Assembly: GCF_020283565.1 (NCBI RefSeq)
Contig: NC_060062.1
Location: 6,857,322 to 6,921,321 of the forward strand
DNA length: 64,000 bases
Source of the DNA: Trifolium pratense
Taxonomy: Eukaryota > Streptophyta > Magnoliopsida > Fabales > Fabaceae
Direction: 5' to 3'
A program made the translations under genes and the position numbers. The stretch's first letter is position 1. Each line of letters opens with the position of its first letter. The notes below the pieces were generated by a model. That model searched no databases, was not told where the DNA came from, and saw nothing but the letters and a program-made list of their open reading frames with translations. Shown one piece after another: positions 12,601 through 22,304 of this stretch.

Positions 12601-13318
12601 ACATTTCTGCTACAGGCATCGAATATTCATCTTTAGGGGTAGCATTGTTTAAGTCCCTAAAATCTATACATATTCTAAGAGAACCATTTTTCTTAATGAC
12701 AGGAACTATATTTGCTAACCATTCGACATACCTGGCAGTCCGGATGAACTTGCTTCTCAGCAGCCTTTCAATTTCCTCCTTGATCTTAGATAGGATTTCT
12801 GGTGCGAATCTTCTTGGTGATTGTTTAACTGGTTTCTTGTCTGGTCGAATGGGTAATCTATGTTCGACCAAATTTCTGTCTAAACCTGGCATTTCATTGT
12901 AATCCCAAGCGAAACAATCTTTGAACTCTTTAAGGAGTTCGACCAGTTTATCACGCAGGTCCTTTGGGATATTGGCACTTATGTACGTTGGCCTTTTGAT
13001 AGAGCCATCTCCAATATCTATTTCTTCCAAAGGATCTTGGGCCTGCATCTTTTGACTGGAACTGGAAGGATCTTTCTCAAATCCTAATGGTTCTTCATCA
13101 TAGATGCAGTCCATTTTTTGAGTCATTGGCAATAATTTGCCATTTTCACAGTTGTTGGCTTCGATAGCCATATTTTCTTGCAGCATTGTGGCTTCTAAAG
13201 CCATCTTTATCTTGTTTTCGGCCATATAAGCCGAAATCTTGGCCCAAGCATTGGGCTTAGTCATCGTAGTATTCTTCAAGGTCCCACCCAGTTGGGCGGA
13301 CTTTGCCTTCATCCACAT
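9674..13318 (-). CDS. pol: Pol polyprotein: RT, RNase H, archaeal-type RNase H, integrase
   Basis: About 1214 aa, uninterrupted. Reverse transcriptase spans roughly residues 140-330 with the catalytic YIDD box near 318. A Ty3-type RNase H follows near 440-560 (ISASDITLGSMLAQ). A second RNase H covers about 600-735 with the FDGSR, NNEAEYEAL and GDSELV motifs; this duplicate is a hallmark of Tat elements. Integrase has an HHCC zinc-binding region (~850-900) and the DDE core at ALDLIGEI, TTDQGSVF and NGQVEAANK. The frame begins 62 nt before the gag-protease stop and is shifted +1 against it, so expression needs frameshifting, re-initiation or splicing. The ATG at 13318 is the first in frame, but a true start there is not certain. 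Confidence 0.93.
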   Translation of the reverse strand: MWMKAKSAQLGGTLKNTTMTKPNAWAKISAYMAENKIKMALEATMLQENMAIEANNCENGKLLPMTQKMDCIYDEEPLGFEKDPSSSSQKMQAQDPLEEIDIGDGSIKRPTYISANIPKDLRDKLVELLKEFKDCFAWDYNEMPGLDRNLVEHRLPIRPDKKPVKQSPRRFAPEILSKIKEEIERLLRSKFIRTARYVEWLANIVPVIKKNGSLRICIDFRDLNNATPKDEYSMPVAEMLIDSAAGFEYLSMLDGYSGYNQIFIAEEDVAKTAFRCPGALGTYEWVVMPFGLKNAGATYQRAMNSIFHDFIDTFMQVYIDDIIVKSSSQNDHLVCLKRSFERMRKYGLKMNPLKCAFCVHAGDFLGFVVHKKGIEINQNKTKAILETNPPTNKKQLQSLLGKINFLRRFISNLSGKAQAFSPLLRLKKEDVFTWGQDQQEAFDAIKRYLSNPPTLMPPIRNKCMKLYISASDITLGSMLAQEDENGEEKAIYYLSRVLNDVETRYSSIEKLCLCLYFSCMKLKHYIKPIDVYVYSHYDVIKHMLLKPILHSRIGRWALALSEYSLSYKPLKAIKGQIVADFIADHSAIESPQNYIALEPWTLYFDGSRHQHGTGIGILIISPQKIPTKFKYRINGICSNNEAEYEALIAGLEILLSLGARDIKIKGDSELVLKQLTKEYKCIKEHLIRYFVIANALLKRFDSIDIEHVPRIENQEANDLAQIASGYKVSKAKLEQLIEIKEKLISNEPMQLELSIPKLEGAEMSQNDINSSDKEMNYDELQILVIDNLIDGDWRKPIVEYLENPIGSAPRKIKYRASNYVIIGNELFKKTLEGVLLKCLSENEAYIAISDVHSGACGSHQSGHKMKWLLVRQGMYWPSMLKDCIDFAKGCQDCQKHAGIQHVPASELHSIIKPWPFRGWALDLIGEIKPASSKNQKYIIVGVDYFTKWIEAIPLPNVDQEEVISFIQNHIIYRFGIPETITTDQGSVFTGRKMQEFARQTGFKLLTSTPYYAQANGQVEAANKIIIGLIRKHIAQKPRNWNKTLNQVLWACRNSPKESTNSTPFRLTYGHDAVLPVEIYVQSIRIQRQMEIPTDHYWSMMFDELVDLDEERLRALDTLSRQKERVAKAYNKKVKSKTFDVGNLVWKVILPMDKKDRVLGKWSPNWEGPFKIIQVFSNGAYEIEELTSEKRTLNINGKYLKKYKPTLLEVNISTE

Positions 13319-16300
13319 GTGGACCTTCGTCTATCTCCTCTCTCTCCCAAATGAATCCATGGGTTGGATCCAATTTGACAGAATGGTAGACATTATCAGC
13401 AGGGGCATAGGCATATCCCTGTTCAGTGCATGGCGATATATTCGCCAATTTCTTATCAAATGAGTGCTTGGTTATGTGGTGTGTTTCAGCCCTAAAATAA
13501 CTTTGATCAGCTTCGATATTTTCTACCACACCATCATCTCTCCAAATACTCACTCTCTGATGGAGAGTCGAAGGCACTGCTCCAACACCATGTATCCACT
13601 CCCTTCCTAGAAGCAGATTATAATTGGCCTTCGATGCTACAACCAAAAACAAAGTTGGCCTAACAGTGCTGCCAACTGCCACATCGACTTGAATTGCCCC
13701 TAGCGAGAAACCAGTCTCACCTTCGTAATTCGAAAGAACGATGTTGTGAGGGTGCAAGTCAGTAGAGAATTTACCAATCTTGGTAATCATGAATTCTGGC
13801 ATCAGGTTTACTGCTGCTCCTCCATCAATCAACACTTTGTTGACCCCCACATTGTTTACTTTGGCCTGAATAAAGAGGGGTTTCAAATGATTCTTCATTC
13901 CCTCAGTTGGCCTCTCAAAATTGGCCATCTGTTCCTCTAAGCAGCCATTATTCATTACATAATAACACATTGGCTTGTGTAAAGCCAATTCAGACTCATC
14001 GAATTCATCCTCCCCTTCAGTCACTTCTGACCACACGTCATATTCAGCAGGGAGGATCGAAACTACGTTCACCAGCACATCAAACTCGGGATCTGAATCA
14101 AGGAGATCCTCATCTTCCATGTTCTCTCCTTCAAACTCATTCTCAACCTTTTGATCATCCTCTGGTTGAGTCAATCTTTCTTTCAGAGGCCTTCTAGCCA
14201 CTTCGACAACCTGTTTTCCTTTGTTGTCTTCAGTCTTTTGAGTCTCTTGAAGGGAGAGCCTTTGTTGGCGCTGATGCCTACGCCATTGTGTGCGGGTCAT
14301 GGGATTCTTTCCCTTGTAATTGTTTCTGTAAACATACTTCCTCGAATCAACAGAATGACTCGAACTTCCTTTGTCAACAGAATTTCTGACAAAGTTGGAT
14401 GCAGGACCATGAACCCATTTGTTCATTGGTGATTTGTTGGATGGCACAAAAGTATTTGGGTTGCCCAACCTTTGATGTATTGGTTTAGCATGCGCCATGT
14501 TCTGTTTTTTCATTGGCCTTGAATTTGGCCAATTCTCTTTGTTTCTTCTGAATGGTATAAACTTGTTGAGGCCCTCAGTAGCCTTCTTGTCGAATACAGC
14601 ACTACACCTTGGGCAAAGCATCACCTCAGACTTGTTATGCTTACACCTTTGTAGAAAATCAATCAGTTCCTCTTCAGCCCCAGGATATACTACTTTCATT
14701 TTCTCATAGTACTCATTCTCTGGAATAGAAACTAATTGAGCGCCTCCTGATAAGTCCATGGCATCGATCATCAAGCATTCAACCGGTTCCACATAGGAAG
14801 CATCAGATATTTGCAGTGGATCTTCGTCAATTTTCATCTTGTGTCCGGATTTCTCTCCAAACTTCAGCCTTCCATCTTTCAAAGCCTTTTGAACCAGATC
14901 CCTGAAAAGAACACATTGTGAGGTTTTATGACCCAAAAAATTATGAAATTTGCAAAAACCTCTTTTCTTTTGCTGTTCGAGGGGAGGCACTTTCAATCCC
15001 TTTGGAACAACAATTTGGCCATCAGCAACCAACAAATCAAATATTTCATCACATTTAGTTATATCAAACGAATAAGTTTTAGCGACAAATTTATCATTCT
15101 TGGGTTCGACAGGATTTTTTCCATTCGAAGGTTTTAGTAATTTGCAGACATAGGGAGGGCCAGGTTTTAATTCGGCCACATTAATTTCATTATCCTCTAT
15201 GTCTCCATAGTTTATCACATATTCCTCATCATCATCATCTAAAGTTTCAACATAAGCAATCTTTTCCCTTTTTTGAAACTTCGATGATCTTGCCTTTTCA
15301 GCCTTAAGGCGTTCGACCTGTCTTACCCTATCTGCTAATTGTGCCATGTCTCTTAGATGTTGTGTATCTAATTTCTTTCGAATTGAATAATCTAGGCCTC
15401 CAGCAGCCATTTCGACTAACTCATGTTCAGGCACTTGGGTAAAGCATCTGGCCTTAAGTAGCCTAAATCGATTCAAATAGTCATCTATGGACTCTGGTGT
15501 CTTTCTCCTGACACTGGCCAATTCCTTCAAACTAATCTTAGATTGGCCCATATAAAACTGTTCATGGAAAGCCCTTTCCAATTGAGTCCAATGCTGAATC
15601 GAACGGGGGGGGAGAGTTGTGAACCAAGTGAAAGCATTTTTTGTTAGGGAATTTGGGAAATATTTCAACCTTAAATTTTCGTTATCTGCCAAATTTCCTG
15701 CTTCGGCAAAAAATCTTGCCACATGTTCCACTGTTGACTCGGTTGTGTCCCCGGCAAACTTTGTGAATTTGGGGATCTTCCATCCCCTTGGCAATTCAGT
15801 TTGTAACACGTATTCAGATAATGGGGAAATAAAGTTAGGCCTATGTAGGCCAACATTGAAACCATTTTGAGTTAAAATAGTTTCGACTAAATTTGCCAAG
15901 TTATCTTGTTGCGCAAAATTATTTCTTTGCACATTTCGAACCACTTCGTCAGCATTCTGATTTCGATTAACCAAAATTACTTCAGGCTCTGGCACATGGT
16001 GCACCACTGGAGCCGGTGGTTCCTCTTGTACCACTTGTGGTATTTGATCGTTTGGAACTTCATTGTTCACACGAAACCCTTGGTGCTGAACCTGTGTTTG
16101 GTTTCGAATGGGCTGCAGGTTTTGGTTAGGCATTGTAGGAGTGCCAAAGAAATCTGCAATCCGCCCCATCTGATGGGCTAGCAACTGATAATTATTATTT
16201 GTATTGTTGATTAAAGGGTTCAAAATAGTCCCCAATTGTGAAGTCAGAGTATTAACCATTTCATGATTACTCTCGTCCATTTGTTGTCGAAAAGACATCA

Positions 16301-16796
16301 TAGTTACATTGGTTAAATTTTGTAAGGCAATATCTCTAGTCCTATTTCCCACAACAGAGGCTGCTGGGGAAGGCATGGTACTCCTGTCAGGATTTGGGTT
16401 AGAATTATGTAAGCCTGCCATCAGAGAATCTGGCATTCCTAATCCTGATTGGTTCAACAGAAACGATCGAATGGGGCTCCTTACATCTTCAGCACCAGGC
16501 TGACTGCCCCCTATACCATGTGATACTAACGAAGATATCGACCCAGATACAGTCGAACTCGTTGAGGGCATTGTTACCCCTATATTCCCAAAACTGACTG
16601 CAGGAACGCTCGAAGCAGATGTTCCAGAGCCTTGGGCCATGACAGTAGCGTTACTAATTGACGCTTGTGTTGGCTGTCCTTCAGGATTTGGGACATTGTT
16701 GTTATTGTTTTGATTATTATTTGGTGGTCTAACCATTTTTGATCTAGATTTGACACTAGTTAAATTTGGTAAAGATTTACCACTTCTCAAATGCAT
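13257..16796 (-). CDS. gag: Gag-protease polyprotein of the LTR element
   Basis: About 1179 aa starting at ATG 16796 (MHLRSGKSL), 127 nt after the 5' LTR. The N-terminal third is N/Q/S-rich and probably disordered. The gag core lies at about 340-470 (FTWFTTLPPRSIQHW, FHEQFYMGQSKISLKEL). A C/H-rich segment GFCKFHNFLGHKTSQC follows, typical of Tat/Athila-type gag. The aspartic protease motif is near residue 990 and reads LIDGGAAVNLMP, with DGGA where retroviral proteases have DS/TGA; this variant is common in plant Ty3/gypsy elements. The C-terminus overlaps the pol frame by 62 nt. Confidence 0.92.
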   Translation of the reverse strand: MHLRSGKSLPNLTSVKSRSKMVRPPNNNQNNNNNVPNPEGQPTQASISNATVMAQGSGTSASSVPAVSFGNIGVTMPSTSSTVSGSISSLVSHGIGGSQPGAEDVRSPIRSFLLNQSGLGMPDSLMAGLHNSNPNPDRSTMPSPAASVVGNRTRDIALQNLTNVTMMSFRQQMDESNHEMVNTLTSQLGTILNPLINNTNNNYQLLAHQMGRIADFFGTPTMPNQNLQPIRNQTQVQHQGFRVNNEVPNDQIPQVVQEEPPAPVVHHVPEPEVILVNRNQNADEVVRNVQRNNFAQQDNLANLVETILTQNGFNVGLHRPNFISPLSEYVLQTELPRGWKIPKFTKFAGDTTESTVEHVARFFAEAGNLADNENLRLKYFPNSLTKNAFTWFTTLPPRSIQHWTQLERAFHEQFYMGQSKISLKELASVRRKTPESIDDYLNRFRLLKARCFTQVPEHELVEMAAGGLDYSIRKKLDTQHLRDMAQLADRVRQVERLKAEKARSSKFQKREKIAYVETLDDDDEEYVINYGDIEDNEINVAELKPGPPYVCKLLKPSNGKNPVEPKNDKFVAKTYSFDITKCDEIFDLLVADGQIVVPKGLKVPPLEQQKKRGFCKFHNFLGHKTSQCVLFRDLVQKALKDGRLKFGEKSGHKMKIDEDPLQISDASYVEPVECLMIDAMDLSGGAQLVSIPENEYYEKMKVVYPGAEEELIDFLQRCKHNKSEVMLCPRCSAVFDKKATEGLNKFIPFRRNKENWPNSRPMKKQNMAHAKPIHQRLGNPNTFVPSNKSPMNKWVHGPASNFVRNSVDKGSSSHSVDSRKYVYRNNYKGKNPMTRTQWRRHQRQQRLSLQETQKTEDNKGKQVVEVARRPLKERLTQPEDDQKVENEFEGENMEDEDLLDSDPEFDVLVNVVSILPAEYDVWSEVTEGEDEFDESELALHKPMCYYVMNNGCLEEQMANFERPTEGMKNHLKPLFIQAKVNNVGVNKVLIDGGAAVNLMPEFMITKIGKFSTDLHPHNIVLSNYEGETGFSLGAIQVDVAVGSTVRPTLFLVVASKANYNLLLGREWIHGVGAVPSTLHQRVSIWRDDGVVENIEADQSYFRAETHHITKHSFDKKLANISPCTEQGYAYAPADNVYHSVKLDPTHGFIWEREEIDEGPHVDEGKVRPTGWDLEEYYDD

Positions 16797-16901
16797 ACAA
16801 AATCAAAACACAAACTATAAACACTAACTGTCTTAATACTTGTAAAAGGATTTTTAGAAAATAAACTTCTTTTAAACAACGTAAATTGCACAAAACAACC
16901 C

Positions 16902-16919
16902 GTCCCACTGGGCGTGCCA
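16902..16919 (-). other. Primer binding site of the LTR element
   Basis: Three bases after the 5' LTR the minus strand reads TGGCACGCCCAGTGGGAC. Its TGG start fits the CCA end of a tRNA primer. I did not assign the tRNA species. Confidence 0.75.
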
Positions 16920-16922
16920 ATT

Positions 16923-17712
16923 TGTTTACACTGATTTTTGGTAAACAACCGCTAGTTTAAATTAATTACTTGAGAGATCAACTAGTAAATCTCGGGACAA
17001 TTGTTCATGCATTTTGTTAAAGGAAACTTGGAAGTTTATTTTGGAAGACATCCTTATTTTATAAAAGAACAATATGTTTGATTTCTGAAACATATGTTAA
17101 ATGCAATTAAAGCAAGTTCACTCGAACGAGGGAACTAATAAAAAGCAGAATTTGTAAATGCTTTAAGAAAATAAAAACTTATGAAACATAAATTTGCATT
17201 TGGAATGTAAAAGTTACAAAGAAAATGTAAAGGTTCACCGATTCATACATCTTTCTCGAATAACTCGTTTCTCGCCTTAACATGGATACTTTGAGTGTTT
17301 GAGATTTTGTGTAAATGAATTGTGACCCCTACTTCGACTACATATACTTCTATTTATAGAAAATTAAGCAACGTTTATCCTAACGTTAAACTACTAAACT
17401 TCAGCCACGCGTCCTTTGCATTTGAAATGAACCAAGGCCTGTAAACCGTTGTAACCGTCGAAGTCGAATCACCCTTAAATGATAAAAATTGCTCTAAGTC
17501 CACAATTCTTGATTACTTCGATTCATTGGCTTCCATCGAAAGATTCTTTCAGTTTCGAGCTATGAAGCTTTTCCATTAAGATTCTCTTGTTCTTGAAGAC
17601 ATTAAAGACTAAGGCTACCTAAAGCCATCTCAACAGGTTTTTTATAGCAATAAATGTCTTTGGAACTGGAGATTATAACATATTTTACCTTGAGCTAAAA
17701 TATGGGATAACA
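16923..17712 (-). repeat. 5' LTR of the Tat-like element, with promoter
   Basis: Identical by eye to the left LTR. The minus strand carries TATAAATA at 17351-17358, the likely core promoter for the gag-pol transcript. It ends next to GGAGT, the target duplication. Confidence 0.95.
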
Positions 17713-19735
17713 GGAGTACCACAGTTCGATCCCCACAACTGCGATCGGGAGGGGGCTGGAACCACTTGATGCCAGAACTGACTCCTGAACCAAATTCAAC
17801 TGGTAGTGAAAAACATTTTATATGCTGGAATGCAGGTTAAAAGTTTCCCACAGTTACCAAAGTTGCAAATATTATTTAAGGTTGGTTATGGTTAAAACGG
17901 TAGCTAAAATACACTTTTTAACAACCTTTACAACAATTAGTCACGGTTTAGCCGTGGCTAAATTTTTAAGCCACACTAAAGATTTAGGTGGCGAATATTA
18001 TTAGGCATGAATGAAAAATAAACAGACAAAAACCTGGAATAGTTATTTTTTTTTTTAATTGCAAAAACAACGCTCTTAAAAACTACATCAATAAATTTAT
18101 GAGACATAATATTATTATATATTAAAAAAATATATAGTTTTATATAACCTTAAAATGTTGGAATGTAGGTTCAAATTTTAGGTTCTTTATTTTTCTAAAA
18201 TTTAGTAGGTGTAACCTCTTAAAAATGAAAATTTAGAAATAAAATAAAACAGTTCAGATTACCATCCCTTCCGGCATAACTATAATGAAAAATTCATTTT
18301 TTTAAAATTATTGAATAACCGATATATATCAGTTATTCAATAAATTTAAAAATTGAAATTTTATTCATAATTATAATGAGAGATTTTAACATAGTTGGTG
18401 ACATATATATATTTATAATGAGAATGACAATGTTCTGTCAGAAACGCGTACATATGTTTTTAGATGTTTGATTTGATCCTAATCGAATGGCATATGCTCA
18501 TATAATAATTACTAGAACATTTACATTACATATAGCTGGAAATGAGGTGAAAGAATATCTCACAAGGTGGGAACAGCTTCTTCTTCTACGCGTCATGAAA
18601 TATATTTGAAGACACGTTTAAATATTTTTATAATTCTACATCACTAGGTGGAGACATGAAATCACAAGTAAAATAAACAATTTAGTTATAGTGTTTTATT
18701 AAATAAAAACTTATAAAATAGAAATTCAATTTGAACCTCATTAATTATGTCCAATGTTGCATTTCGCTATCTTTGTGTCTGTCTACATCACTAGGCGGAG
18801 ACATGGAATCACAAGAAAAATAGAACAACGTATAATTGATTTTGAGCAATAATTTCATTAAACAATTTTGTAGAACTAATTAAAACAATATCAGAGTTAA
18901 TCCCTAGTTCATACACTCCTATATATAATATATAGCATGCTGATAATTTGAGTTAAATAATAAGTTTATCTTTTTTTATTAAGAAGTCCCGCCTTGAATG
19001 TAAGTTAACCTATTTTCACCTTACAAAATAGTTTTTTTAAGGTAGAGTTGAGTTCGACTCTCAATTTGAATATGGTATCAAAGTCTAGATCCGTTGGGCT
19101 ACTTGCTATCGGGACACACACCATTTATATTCACGCATCAAGACAATAGTGCTGTGATGGAGTGTGTTAAGATGTCTCACATTGGACGTGAGTTGACATG
19201 GACATGTATTTATAAGTAGGAGACAATCATCATCTTACAAACCGATTTTATAGGGTTGAGTTGGACCAAACTTTTAATTTTAATATTTCGAATTTTGATT
19301 TTAATCTCACCTTAAATTGTTTTCTGTTTTGTCTTTTATTCCTAATATTGACAAAATTTTGACATGTTTTTGATATTTTTTTGAACATCATATTAGCTTA
19401 TGTACATATTTTTAAAATAAATAATGATAGACATAATATATACACATCTTTAACAAAAGAGTAATTATTTGACATTAAAATGAATATAAATTGATCATTG
19501 GAGATTAAAAATAAAACAAAAAGATCTTATAAAAAAAAAGTTGTGAAAATAAAAAAAAACATCTTATTTTTATTTTTAAGAACTAAAATCAATGTGCTAG
19601 GCAAGCAAAGCTCTCTTTTGGTGTTAAATATTAATATATTCCATTTTTGCTTGTTAAAAAAAACTAAAATCAAAATTCTCTATATTTTTAAAAACTAACT
19701 TATCAAATTTTTTGAATGGCAAATATATATATATA
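17713..19735. other. Intergenic, degraded repeats
   Basis: No gene seen. It starts with the right half of the SINE-like target (GTTCGATCC near 17728). Near 17880-18000 the phrases 'cacggtttagccgtggct' suggest an old DNA transposon. At 18310-18341 lies a hairpin (10-bp arms ATTGAATAAC / GTTATTCAAT). Around 19070-19260 'atggtatcaaagtctagatc' resembles the initiator-tRNA-Met primer site that follows many Copia LTRs, so this is probably the edge of a decayed LTR element. Confidence 0.5.
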
Positions 19736-19860
19736 CTCCATCCGTCCCAAAATATAAGGGAAAATTAATCAAAGAAAGTTGATGTATTTGGTTAAAAATT
19801 TGGACTAAATACATCAATTTTGTTTGACCAATATCCCCTTATATTTTGGGACGGAGGGAG
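19736..19860. mobile_element. Stowaway-type MITE (125 bp)
   Basis: Terminal inverted repeats CTCCATCCGTCCCAAAATAT and ATATTTTGGGACGGAGGGAG bound a 125-bp element flanked by TA on both sides, as expected for Tc1/mariner-derived Stowaway elements. It abuts the TA-rich end of a LINE fragment. Confidence 0.9.
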
Positions 19861-19861
<1 letters not shown>

Positions 19862-19896
<35 letters not shown>

Positions 19897-20595
19897 GTAG
19901 AAGTCACCAATACAAGGGGAGATCACAAACAAAGAGGAGTACCGGGAGTACTCCCAAAAGAAGAAAAAACATAAAGAGGAGACAAAGACCAAAACCAAAA
20001 AAACACACAGATGATACTGACAGACACCAGTCTGCCCAAACCTAGCAACCAAAACAGAACAAGAAGAGAAAAGAAAAAGGACAAAAGAAGAAGAAAAATG
20101 ATGAACCCAGCCACCAAACAGAGTCATCTGAAGCCAACACCCAGACCCCACAAATCTTTATCGGCTCCAACACATGACTGGTTGCACCTCCCACTCATAG
20201 AAGGAGCAAGGGGAACCAGAGTTTTTTTTGCAAAAACCACTTTCAGGATGAAAGTTTCACCTTATCGACCAAAGACTCAACAAAAATAGTTCCCCTAGCA
20301 AAGATTAAATCATTTCGAGAGATCCAGATAGACCACACTGCCGCATGCCAAATTAACTTCCAACCTAACCTAGACTTCCTACCCACTCCTAGACCTAGGA
20401 ACCACTCAAACAAACTAGAAATATTATTAGGGGAAACTAGCTCCATCCCTAACCACCGGGCTAGTTTATACCAAAATATGGAGATGCAGTCACAGGTAAT
20501 GAAGAAATAGTCAACTGACTCAACGAAGTCCCCACATAGAGCACAGAAGAACATAGAAGCCTCCCTAAAAACATGACGTCTAAGGAGATTTTGAC
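19862..20595 (-). mobile_element. 5'-truncated LINE, 3' end with zf-RVT remnant
   Basis: On the minus strand, about 20554-20243 encodes a zinc-binding RT-associated segment (CALCGDFVESVDYFF, then AAVWSIWISRNDLIF), the usual C-terminus of plant L1-type ORF2. A ~370-bp 3' UTR follows, ending in a TA-repeat tail at 19861-19887. Everything upstream in ORF2 is missing, so this is a dead 5'-truncated copy. Confidence 0.8.
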
Positions 20596-21644
20596 TGGTC
20601 GGAATAACTTATCAATTTACCACTATTTTTAAATTAACCACCATTTTTAACGGACTATATATATTTTAGTCTCGTCTCACAATAAAAGTCATATATGTCT
20701 CATTACTATTAGTCATTACTACCACGAAAAATTTGGATTGAATATTGCGTGTGCATTAAGAATGGAATGATGATATAGTTGAAGGAGACAGAGTTTATAA
20801 GTTGTTACTAGAAGTTATAGTAACTCTAATTGGTCAGCATACAAATAATGAGCGAGTTACTTGCAAACCTGTCTATCATCGTCTTTATGACGAGTTTCTC
20901 ATATGACAGATTTAAATTTGGGGTAAGAAGTTTATTAAAAAAGTTCAGAATATAATTATTTTGCTCCTGTAATTTTGCAATGTTATTCATGTACAAATAA
21001 ATAAATAATTTATTTTATTTATGTGCATGTGCATATAATGTCTTTTAACCAAATTTTTTCTATAAGTACAAATCAATTTATGGTCATTTATTTGAGGAGT
21101 AAAAATCCCTAATCATGTTCCTTATGCTTAATTCTGAACTGTCTGATCAAAATCTAATAGTCTAGAACTTGCTGACCGCATGACTGTATCAATTTTTAAA
21201 TGCAATGAAACCGATCCAAATTCTAAACTGTCTGATCAAAATCGAATAGTCTAAAACTTTACAGTTTCAATTTTTATATGCACCGAATCCTTATCCATAC
21301 AATATACACCTAGCTCGACATTCCGTAATTATAAGTCACACATTCATATTTGATAGTACTAAAAACTTTTTCATGCTCCAAATTAAGCTTTCTCACGTCA
21401 CGTGCACAGGTCAAGTCAATAACCATTATTTGAGACCAAGTGTGCATGCAAAACTAAATCAGCTAGCTCTCAAAATTCGCATGATTTGATGATACCAAAA
21501 TTACAATGAGCTTGTATTCAATTTAAATGATTAGTAAACTTCATAAAAAAAAAATATTGTTTGGAAGAACTGAAATTTAAATTTTGAATGAAACAATTTA
21601 TTGATCAAATATAACTCTTTATAGCCAGGCTCAATACAGAAAGT
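20596..21644. other. Intergenic, nothing recognised
   Basis: AT-rich sequence with no persuasive open frame. A local duplication ('tctgatcaaaatc(t/g)aatagtcta' near 21140 and 21231) is the only structure noted. Confidence 0.5.
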
Positions 21645-21960
21645 GTTTGATCTGCTAAAAAATAAGGGACCGGACAGGACAACTTTTATTGTACTGTGTT
21701 TGATTTTAAAACTTTCCTGGTACTGGACAAATTGGGGGCAAAAGAACTGGACAAAAACTGAAATTTTTGTCCCCCACAGAACCATGGGACAACTTTTTGT
21801 CCTCAGCACAAGTTGTCTAAAATATCAAAATACATTTTTGTCCACTAAACATCGTACAACACAAAGTTTGTTCAATACCTTAAATGTTTGTCCTGTGCTG
21901 TTCTATCTTGTACTGTCCTGTACTGTTCTGTCCAGTATATATATATTTTGCAGATCAAAC
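21645..21960. mobile_element. MITE with GTTTGATCTGC inverted ends
   Basis: Begins GTTTGATCTGC and ends GCAGATCAAAC, with similar sequence continuing inward on both sides. The interior is rich in 'ctggacaa' and 'tgtcctgt' phrases in opposite orientations, so it can fold back. Superfamily not assigned because no clear target duplication was found. Confidence 0.7.
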
Positions 21961-22304
21961 GAACCCTTAATAGAAAAAATCGAACATAAAATTTTGAGAG
22001 AAGCACATTTTAAGTTCTCAAATCTTTACCATTAGAATCCATCTATTTTCTTAAAAAAAAAATTGATTGAAATATTAGATTATGAGTTAAAAATAAAAAG
22101 GTAGATTACTACCATATAACTAAACTATGTACAAGATTTTAAATTATAAAATCAATCCAACTACAATTTCATTTCACATATCGAAATCTATCCCTAAACT
22201 ACAATTTCAATTCACATATCCCAAATCTATCCCTAAACTTATGAAATAATCTATTTCAAAGATACAAAACTAAAATTAATGATAATTGAAAACCTAGCTA
22301 CATC

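Larger units (their letters stand above)
4626..17712 (-). mobile_element. Complete Ty3/gypsy LTR retrotransposon, Tat-like, with antisense PMD gene
   Basis: A 13,087-bp element in minus orientation, bounded by two 790-bp LTRs (4626-5415, 16923-17712) that begin TG and end CA. The direct repeat GGAGT flanks it (4621-4625, 17713-17717). A primer binding site lies next to the right LTR and a polypurine tract next to the left one. Coding order in element orientation is gag, protease, RT, RNase H, a second RNase H, integrase: the Ty3/gypsy order, with the extra RNase H typical of the Tat lineage. Between integrase and the 3' LTR lies a ~4-kb region carrying a spliced gene on the opposite strand. 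No extra ORF precedes gag, which argues against a classic Ogre element. Both reading frames are long and open, so the element may still be competent. Confidence 0.95.
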
